Below, in pieces: positions 58,193 through 64,000 of a DNA stretch of 64,000 bases. The DNA is from Amycolatopsis cihanbeyliensis (lineage in GTDB: Bacteria > Actinomycetota > Actinomycetes > Mycobacteriales > Pseudonocardiaceae). The position numbers were made by a program, and so were the translations under genes. A model generated the notes under the pieces. That model searched no databases. It saw only the letters and a list, made by a program, of their open reading frames with translations, and was not told the DNA's origin. The stretch covers positions 248,001 through 312,000 of the forward strand of contig NZ_VFML01000001.1 of assembly GCF_006715045.1 (NCBI RefSeq). Direction: 5' to 3'. How positions within the stretch are numbered: the first letter of the stretch is position 1; each line of letters starts with the position of its first letter.

Positions 58193-61100
58193 ATGGTGGA
58201 AAGTGCGGCCAGATATCGCATTGTCTTGGTCCTCGGCCTTGTGGTAGTGCTCATCGCGGGGCTGCTCGGTACGCCGCCCACAGCGCGGGCAGAGCCTGAC
58301 CCAGGCGCCGAGCCGAGCATGGCTGACGACCCGCCGACCAGTGACCGTGGTCGGGTGCTGGAGCTGTGGCGGTCCGGCGGACCCGCTATGCGAGCAGCCG
58401 CCGAGGACGCCCTGGTCGGCTCGGACGAGGCGGTGCGGGAATTCCTGGCCACGGGGCGACAGGTCGCTGCCGAGCATGACTACCGCATCAAGGTCGCCCG
58501 CCTGCTCGCGACCGGTGGCCGAGGGGTCAAGGACGCCGCCCAGCAAGCCTTGAACGGGCCGGTCGAGGAACTACCGGCGTTCCTCGAGTCCGGGTGGCAA
58601 GGCCCGTGGGAGCACGACCTGCGGGTCCACGTCGCGCAGATCATGGCCGCCGGCGGCCGTGGAGTGCGCGAAGCTGCGCAGCAGGCGCTCGACGGCACAG
58701 TCGAGGACCTTTGGGAGTTCGTCCGCTCGGGCCAGCATCAGGCCAGGGAACACGATGACCGGGTCCGCGTGGCTCAGCTACTCGCCAGCGGCGGACCCGA
58801 AGTTCAAAAGGCCGCGCAGGTCGCACTGGACGGCACGGTCGAGGACCTGCGGTACTTCCTGGAAACCGGCCAACACGTGGCACGGGAACGCGACGCCGAA
58901 ACCACCACCGTCGCTGGCCTGGCAGCCGTAGCGCGAGAGGCTGGCAAACGCGCCGCCGCTGAGACCGAAGCCGCCAAGCAAGCCACCGAGAAGGCACTGC
59001 ACGCGGCCCGACTCGCCAAGGAAGCCGCCCAACGCGCCGCCGCCGAAACCGCCGCCGCCAAGGACAACGCCACCCAGGCTGCCGCAGCCGCTGGGCGGGC
59101 TGCCAACGCTGCGGAACGAGCGGCTCAGGCGGCGCAGGAGGCGATCGGTGCTGCCAACGCCGCCAACGCTGCGGCCCGGGTAGCTGCCAATGCGGCCGCT
59201 CGGGCGTCAACGGCGGCATCGCTGGCGAGCCAGGCCGCGGCCCGCGCTTACGGAGCCGCCTCCGCAGCCGCCAACGACGCCAGTCAGGCGGCCGCAGCAC
59301 GTCAGGCCGCCGTCGACGCCGGAAACGTCGCCGCCAGCGCCCGACAAGCCGCCCAAGCCGCCAAAGCAGTCGGCGAGGCTGCCCGCGCCGCTGGTGACGC
59401 CGCGCGAGCTGCCATCAATGCAGGCAGCAACGCCGCAGCAGCGGGACAAGCGGCACACGAAGCCAGCGGCCACTCCGCAGCCGCCGGTGCACAGGCAGAC
59501 CGAGCTCGCGCAGCTGCCGCACGAGCCAAGAGCGCCGCAGCTCGCGCCACACGAGCGGCCAACGCCGCCGACGCCCTCGCCCGTGCTGCGGGCAGGGCAG
59601 CCAACGAGGCCCATGCCGCCGCCAACCGAGCAGCCGACCACGCCGAGGCTGCGGCACGCGCCGCCGACGAAGCAGCCAAACACGCAGGGGACGCCGAACG
59701 CGCCGCCGAAGCCGCAGCAGCACACGCCGCCGCCGCCAAAACCGCTGCTCAGGAAGCCACGGCGGCCGCGAACCAGGCACGCGAGGTTGAACAAGCCGCC
59801 CGCCAAGCCGAAGCCGAGCGACTGGCGACCCAAACTGAACAAGCAGTACAGGCGGCGCGTGACCTGCGCGCGGAGTACGACAAGCACAAGTCCGACATCG
59901 CGTGGGACACCGAAGAAGCGGTTCGCCGCGACGAAGAAGCCAAGCGGCTCCTCGCCGAAGCCCGCCAGCCTGATACCCCGACCGAAACGGTCGTCAGCAA
60001 TGGTCGACGGGTTGCCATGCATGTCCTGACCACGGGCGGCCCCTGGAGCCAAGCCGCAGCAGAGACGGCGCTCGCCGGCACCGAAGCTCAAGTCGTCGAG
60101 TTCGTCAAGGTTGACCTCGCCCTGGCCACCGAGCAAGACGATCGATCCCGCGTCGCCCACGTCGCCGCCACGGGTACGCCCGAGGCGCTGCGCCAGGCGG
60201 CGGAGGCGGCACTCAGCGGCAGTTACGAACAAGTGCTGGAGTTCCTCCGGAACCAGAACTACGAGGGCAGGAAACACGACGACCGCATCGCGATCGCCCG
60301 AATTCTCGAAGGCGCCGGACCGGCCGTGCGAGACGCCGCCAACGCCGCACTTGACGGCACACCCGCCGACCAGCGCGAGTTTCTGCGAACCGGCCAGTAC
60401 GCTGCTCGCGAACACGACGAACGCATCGCCGTCGCACAGGCACTGTCCTCCGGAGGCCCCGAGGTCAAAGCGGCCGCGGAGATCGCCCTCGAAGGACCAC
60501 CGGAACTGATGCGTGAGTTCCTCACCGTCGGTAAAGCCCGGGCCGAGCAACGCGACCAGGCGACCGCCTCCCACGTCGCCACCGTGCAACGTTACGTAGC
60601 GCAAGCCGCCCAATCGGCAGCCGAAGCGAACAAGAACGCCGCCATCGCCGCCGAACAGGCAGCCATCGCCCGCCGAGCCGCCGACGAAGCCGCCGCACAC
60701 GCCGCACGAGCCCGCCAATCAGCAAACGAAGCTCAAGGCTACGCTGACCAGGCTCGCACCTCAGCCCGACAGGCGCAGGAGTACGCCAACGAAGCCGCCG
60801 AATCCGCCCGCCGAGCTCGCTCCGCCGCAGCTGCCGCTCGCCAAGACGCGCGCAGAGCTGCCAACTCTGCAGCGCAGGCGGAAAGCTCCGCTGCGAGTGC
60901 ACGTGTCTTCGCTGCCCAAGCGGCCGGTTACGCCGCACAAGCACGCGCTTCGGCGGAAGCCGCAGGCAGGGATGCCGCTGCCGCTGCTCAGGCCGCCAGC
61001 GAAGCGGTCGCACACTACCTGCGGCTACACCGCGAGGAAGAAGCCCAACGGCGACGAGACGCAGCAAACGGGGCGGGACCCCAAGACAGGCTAACCCAGT

Positions 61101-61789
61101 TCGACAACTCGACATTCTTGACCTATTCTGACGGAAATTGCTACCTGAATGGAATCCTGCTGCCGGCGAAGCTGGGCACAGGTTCCTGCGTTGGCCTGGC
61201 CCATGACTTTGATATTTGGCTGGGCTGGGACGCCGGAAACATAAACTGGGATATGCTCCGGGGTCGTGAGGATGCCGCAGAACAGCTCCTCAAAGAGTAT
61301 TGTAGAGACCGGCCGGAGGCCTGTGGTCCTGAGCTTCGGAAGCAGCTGGCTAACGCAAACCTTGCCATAGTGCCATTCCGATACTACGAGGGGGGACTAG
61401 GGTCGATCTTTCGGTCGTTCGGTAGAGCCCTAGGTTTCATCTCCAAGATCCCCGGCTTGAGAAGCTTGGCCCCGAAGACCGGAGGTTGGCTTCCACAGAA
61501 AGCTATCGGTAAACTTCCCGAGCATTGGGGGCCCGGGATTCCGAACAAGAAGGGGGTCGGCTTTAGGTGGTTCGGACCAAATTCGAGTAGTCAGGGTGTT
61601 CGTATCGATAAAGCCGTTCCTGGCTCATCGAACCCGAGTCAGCAAGTGAACCACGTGATTGTACGGGATGGTGGTAAGGTGATCGGGAGAGATGGAAAGC
61701 CGATCAGGGGAAGAATTGAGGACGATCCAGTGAACGCGCACATCCCGTTGTCTGAGTGGCTCAAGTGGTCGAAATGGAACACTCCATGA
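58193..61789 (+). CDS. ALF-repeat polymorphic toxin with C-terminal nuclease-like domain
   Basis: A 1198-residue exported protein. The ATG at 58193 follows GGGGGAAC; one N-terminal helix (IVLVLGLVVVLIAGLLG) serves as signal or anchor. Four ALF repeats follow (about 45-230), each with a pattern such as AAQQALDGTVEDLWEFVRSG then HDDRVRVAQLLASGG. An Ala-rich coiled coil comes next (about 235-590), then another ALF set (about 600-790) and a second coiled coil (to about 955). The last 240 residues change to lower GC and carry the effector: CYLNGILLPAKLG, then GVGFRWFGPN, NPSQQVNHVIVRDGGKVIGR and DPVNAHIPLSEWLKWSKW, like BECR-type RNase toxin tips. An immunity gene overlaps its stop. The toxin fold is inferred. 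Confidence 0.8.
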   Translation: MVESAARYRIVLVLGLVVVLIAGLLGTPPTARAEPDPGAEPSMADDPPTSDRGRVLELWRSGGPAMRAAAEDALVGSDEAVREFLATGRQVAAEHDYRIKVARLLATGGRGVKDAAQQALNGPVEELPAFLESGWQGPWEHDLRVHVAQIMAAGGRGVREAAQQALDGTVEDLWEFVRSGQHQAREHDDRVRVAQLLASGGPEVQKAAQVALDGTVEDLRYFLETGQHVARERDAETTTVAGLAAVAREAGKRAAAETEAAKQATEKALHAARLAKEAAQRAAAETAAAKDNATQAAAAAGRAANAAERAAQAAQEAIGAANAANAAARVAANAAARASTAASLASQAAARAYGAASAAANDASQAAAARQAAVDAGNVAASARQAAQAAKAVGEAARAAGDAARAAINAGSNAAAAGQAAHEASGHSAAAGAQADRARAAAARAKSAAARATRAANAADALARAAGRAANEAHAAANRAADHAEAAARAADEAAKHAGDAERAAEAAAAHAAAAKTAAQEATAAANQAREVEQAARQAEAERLATQTEQAVQAARDLRAEYDKHKSDIAWDTEEAVRRDEEAKRLLAEARQPDTPTETVVSNGRRVAMHVLTTGGPWSQAAAETALAGTEAQVVEFVKVDLALATEQDDRSRVAHVAATGTPEALRQAAEAALSGSYEQVLEFLRNQNYEGRKHDDRIAIARILEGAGPAVRDAANAALDGTPADQREFLRTGQYAAREHDERIAVAQALSSGGPEVKAAAEIALEGPPELMREFLTVGKARAEQRDQATASHVATVQRYVAQAAQSAAEANKNAAIAAEQAAIARRAADEAAAHAARARQSANEAQGYADQARTSARQAQEYANEAAESARRARSAAAAARQDARRAANSAAQAESSAASARVFAAQAAGYAAQARASAEAAGRDAAAAAQAASEAVAHYLRLHREEEAQRRRDAANGAGPQDRLTQFDNSTFLTYSDGNCYLNGILLPAKLGTGSCVGLAHDFDIWLGWDAGNINWDMLRGREDAAEQLLKEYCRDRPEACGPELRKQLANANLAIVPFRYYEGGLGSIFRSFGRALGFISKIPGLRSLAPKTGGWLPQKAIGKLPEHWGPGIPNKKGVGFRWFGPNSSSQGVRIDKAVPGSSNPSQQVNHVIVRDGGKVIGRDGKPIRGRIEDDPVNAHIPLSEWLKWSKWNTP

Positions 61790-62163
61790 CATCGGTAGTC
61801 CGGTACCCGGATATGAGGGCCAACGTTGTAGGTGCCGTACGAGCTCTGGCTGACCCAGAGTTTCAGCGGAGAGCGTGGATTCGAAAGGGTCCACCTCAAC
61901 CCGGATTTGCCTTTGACTTCACATTCTATGTCAACGTTTTAGATGACGTGCGTATGCGGGAAGATCCGGCGGCGACGATAGGAGAAATTCTCCGAAATCA
62001 GAAAGAAGTAGACGTGATGAAGGAATTGGCTTCCTCTTTAGAGAGCCTGTTCCACGAACTGGGCGTCGAGCGGACAGATGAAGAGTATCTGGCGTCGCCG
62101 CTCTGGAAGCCTGTGGTCGCTGCGGCAAAGGATGCGCTGGTCATCTTGGAAGAAGACAGCTGA
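61786..62163 (+). CDS. Immunity protein, SCO4402-like
   Basis: A 125-residue soluble protein. The ATG at 61786 overlaps the toxin stop (ATGA). It reads MTSVVRYPDMRANVVGAVRA then LADPEFQRRAWIRKGPP, with FDFTFYVNVLDDVRMREDPA and LASPLWKPVVAAAKDALVIL, matching my memory of SCO4402-type immunity proteins. Its overlap, small size and acidic character fit an antitoxin that binds the C-terminal domain of the product at 58193-61789. Like the toxin tip, it has lower GC than the rest of the window. Confidence 0.78.
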   Translation: MTSVVRYPDMRANVVGAVRALADPEFQRRAWIRKGPPQPGFAFDFTFYVNVLDDVRMREDPAATIGEILRNQKEVDVMKELASSLESLFHELGVERTDEEYLASPLWKPVVAAAKDALVILEEDS

Positions 62164-62309
62164 ACGGCAGCGGCTGACACTGGTCCATCCGGCGGAGGAG
62201 CGCCGCATGGCCGCCAAGACGTCATTCATTGATCAGATGCTGGTTCGTCGGTGACGCAAGGCCTCGCTGTGTTGGGCACTGAGCTTCGCCCGGTTGTCCG
62301 GAGTTCGGG

Positions 62310-62800
62310 TTATCTGTGGGTGTCGCCTTGGGCGCGAAGGTAGGCGTCTTCGTGCTCGTCGGGGGACAGTTCGTGGAGGCTGGCTTGGATCCGGCGCGGG
62401 GTTGTACCAACCGTCGATGTAGCGGAGCAGGCCGTGTTCGGCCTCGGCGTGGTGGCGAATTCTGCCCTACCGTGCGACTCTGTCTGGCAGGAGGAGCCCC
62501 AGCGACCTGGCGGCCTGTTGGTCTGTTCGTCAGGGGGCGAGGCGAGGTGGTCGGCGACTTGGTGGGCGGGTTGCATGGTGGGCAGGCCGGAGCCGATGTC
62601 GATGAACTGGGTGATGCCGCGGCGGACGAGGTGGCGCACGACGCGGTGCAGGAAGACGCGGTTGGCTTTGGCGATGTCCCGGAGCATGGGGAATCCGACG
62701 AAGACGTTGTCGGCGAAGTCGCGGTCGATGCTGTAGGCGGCGTCGCCGCCGAGGTAGTAGTCGTAGACGCGCGCGACGCTGGGCCGGCGGAGGCCGAGGC
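62310..62800 (-). pseudogene. SAM-dependent methyltransferase (DUF574 type), truncated
   Basis: On the minus strand the frame contains SVARVYDYYLGGDAAYSIDR, FPMLRDIAKANRVFLHRVV and GITQFIDIGSGLPTM, the N-terminal third of Methyltransf_19 (DUF574) proteins, including the SAM loop. Its start is lost at the IS5-type element boundary near 62803, and downstream the frame degenerates into unrelated residues. It cannot make a working enzyme. The 150 bases between the immunity gene and this relic show nothing recognisable. Confidence 0.65.
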
Positions 62801-63433
62801 CTAAGGCGTGTCTGACAATGCCTTTGTCCAGGTGATCATGGCGTGGAGGACGACCGCGGAGCGGTAGACGATGGCGAGTTTGTCGTAGCGAGTAGCCAGG
62901 CCCCGCCATTGCTTGAGCAGGTTGAAGTGGCGTTCGACGACGTTGCGGCGGTGGTAATCGACCGAGTCGAAGGCGGGTGGGCGTCCGCCGCGGGAACCGC
63001 GGCGTTTGCGGTGCCCAGCCTGATCGGTCGGCTCGGGGATCACGGCGGTGATGCGGCGGTCGCGCAAGTGTCCGCGGATCGCTTTTGAGGAGTAGGCCTT
63101 GTCGCCGCGGACACGCTCGGGCCGGGTGCGAGCTCGACCGCGTCCGAGGCGCGCGACATGCAGATGCCGCATCAGGTGCGGGAACATCGGTGCGTCCCCG
63201 GCCTGGCCAGGACCGACCAACGCCGCCAGCGGTCGGCCGTTGCCATCGACGAGGTGGTGCACCTTCGTGCTCCAGCCGCCGCGGGAACGACCGATCGCAT
63301 GGTCAGGCGGCTCGGGCCGGGCCTCCGGGGCGGTCAGCAGATCAGCCGGATCCACACCCATGCGGGACAGCAAGAGCCGGGCGGCTTCGATCTCGTTGGG
63401 TCCGGCGGGCTCGTCAGCGAACTGGGTGGTCAT
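62801..63433 (-). pseudogene. Integrase N-terminus fused to truncated IS5-family transposase
   Basis: A 210-codon open frame of two unrelated parts. The first 45 residues (NEIEAARLLLSRMGVDPADL) resemble the N-terminus of actinobacterial tyrosine recombinases. From HAIGRSRGGWSTKVHHLVDG it becomes the C-terminal part of an IS5/IS427-type transposase: GDKAYSSKAIRGHLRDRRI and ERHFNLLKQWRGLATRYDKL. The element's left half is missing, and its right end is at about 62803 (TGTCTGACAAT). The chimera arose by IS insertion or deletion, and neither enzyme should work. The start overlaps the AbrB-like gene, as expected for the original integrase. Confidence 0.7.
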
Positions 63434-63888
63434 CGCTCTTTACCTCCCGCCAGGGAGGTATGGTAGGCGATCAGCATGCGGTCCAGCGCGACTGTCGGGT
63501 GTACCACTAGGACGCGGTGGTCGGGGTCGGCGGCGAGCAGGACGCGGTCGCCGGGGCGGAAGCCGCACCGGCGGCGGACCGGGGCGGGTAGCACCACGTA
63601 GTGGGTGTGGGAGACGGCGAACACGCCCGCCGGGTCGGGGAATACCACGACCGCCTGCTCGACTGCGGTGACGCCCAGGCGCTGTCCCGGACGCCAGCCC
63701 AGTGCGCGCAGGAGGGATTTGTCGGAGACCCGGCCGGAGGCGTCGATGCGGCCCATGCCGTACTGCAGGGTGTCCCGCCGGACCAGCGTCGCCAGCGGGG
63801 GCGGGTTCGTCGGCGTGGGTGGTGGGGCCGACGTGGTGGCCCGGGCCTGAACCGGCGGTACGAGCGCGGTCACCAGGCGGTCAGTCAT
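63430..63888 (-). CDS. AbrB/SpoVT-like DNA-binding protein
   Basis: A 152-residue protein beginning at the ATG at 63888 (MTDRLVTALVPPVQ); the frame is open for 16 more codons upstream. After a Pro/Thr-rich head it has two AbrB-like beta units: GRIDASGRVSDKSLLRALGW then RPGQRLGVT, and THYVVLPAPVRRRCGFRPGD then RVLLAADPDHRVLVVHP. This arrangement suggests a DNA-binding swapped-hairpin protein. It overlaps the integrase-derived frame by 4 bases; such genes are, as I recall, paired with integrases in actinomycetes. Its partner here has been destroyed. The last 112 bases of the window show nothing further. Confidence 0.68.
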   Translation of the reverse strand: MTDRLVTALVPPVQARATTSAPPPTPTNPPPLATLVRRDTLQYGMGRIDASGRVSDKSLLRALGWRPGQRLGVTAVEQAVVVFPDPAGVFAVSHTHYVVLPAPVRRRCGFRPGDRVLLAADPDHRVLVVHPTVALDRMLIAYHTSLAGGKER

Positions 63889-64000
63889 GGCGACCACCCC
63901 GCCTCCTCGGCAGTGGGCGGATGGCCGCCGCGTCACGGGCCAGACGGAGGGAGACTCGTCGCGCAGTGTGACAACGCGACGACCAACGGTACGGAACTCG

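Noticed and set aside
59207..60718. A 503-codon minus-strand frame across the toxin gene
   Set aside because: It is the shadow of the Ala-rich coiled coil; its Gly/Cys-rich translation is a by-product of GCC/GCA codons.

Overview
This is high-GC actinomycete DNA. The codon usage, frequent GTG starts, ATGA/GTGA gene overlaps, a DtxR/IdeR-type iron box and a class E sortase point to the Actinobacteria. The mix of families suggests Pseudonocardiaceae (Amycolatopsis-like), but that assignment is an inference.

Region 1 (58-30613) is one plus-strand nonribosomal-peptide metallophore locus. Almost every junction from 58 to 17387 is a stop/start overlap. It encodes a NikA/DppA-type solute-binding lipoprotein, two permeases and a fused tandem ATPase, followed by the terminal NRPS module (docking, Cy, A with embedded methyltransferase, PCP, TE). 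Next come two YbtP/YbtQ-like (IrtA/IrtB-like) ABC transporters, a saccharopine-dehydrogenase-like reductase, two free-standing methyltransferases, an aryl-acid AMP ligase fused to a cytochrome P450, and the initiating NRPS (ArCP-Cy-A-PCP-Cy-A-PCP). An iron box precedes a separate FecE/FecB/FecCD siderophore importer. Read in biosynthetic order, the line predicts an aryl cap followed by three cyclised Cys-type residues, like the pyochelin/yersiniabactin/coelibactin class. No aryl-acid synthase gene is visible in the window.

Region 2 (30614-34684) is a scrapyard of insertion-sequence and gene fragments around a WYL regulator and an epoxide-hydrolase-like enzyme whose 3' end runs into IS-like sequence.

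Region 3 (34685-48397) is a surface-glycan/sortase island. On the minus strand lie a UDP-GlcNAc 2-epimerase, a class E sortase, a secreted Ig-repeat protein, an AftB-like GT-C enzyme, a processive GT2 synthase, a 56-residue LAVTG sorting-signal peptide, a small membrane protein and an Fe-ADH-family protein. It is framed on the plus strand by two paralogous histidine kinases, one response regulator and a 55-residue membrane protein. This is the best candidate for an undescribed system.

Region 4 (48909-54179) holds three secreted or membrane-anchored hydrolases and a PucR-type regulator. A recent partial duplication has copied a signal peptide, promoter region and the regulator N-terminus.

Region 5 (54265-64000) is mobile and competitive DNA: a truncated IS256 transposase interrupted by a probable group II intron fragment, an intact IS5-like element, a frameshifted IS1380 element, a large ALF-repeat polymorphic toxin with its overlapping immunity gene, a methyltransferase relic, an integrase/IS chimera and an AbrB-like protein.
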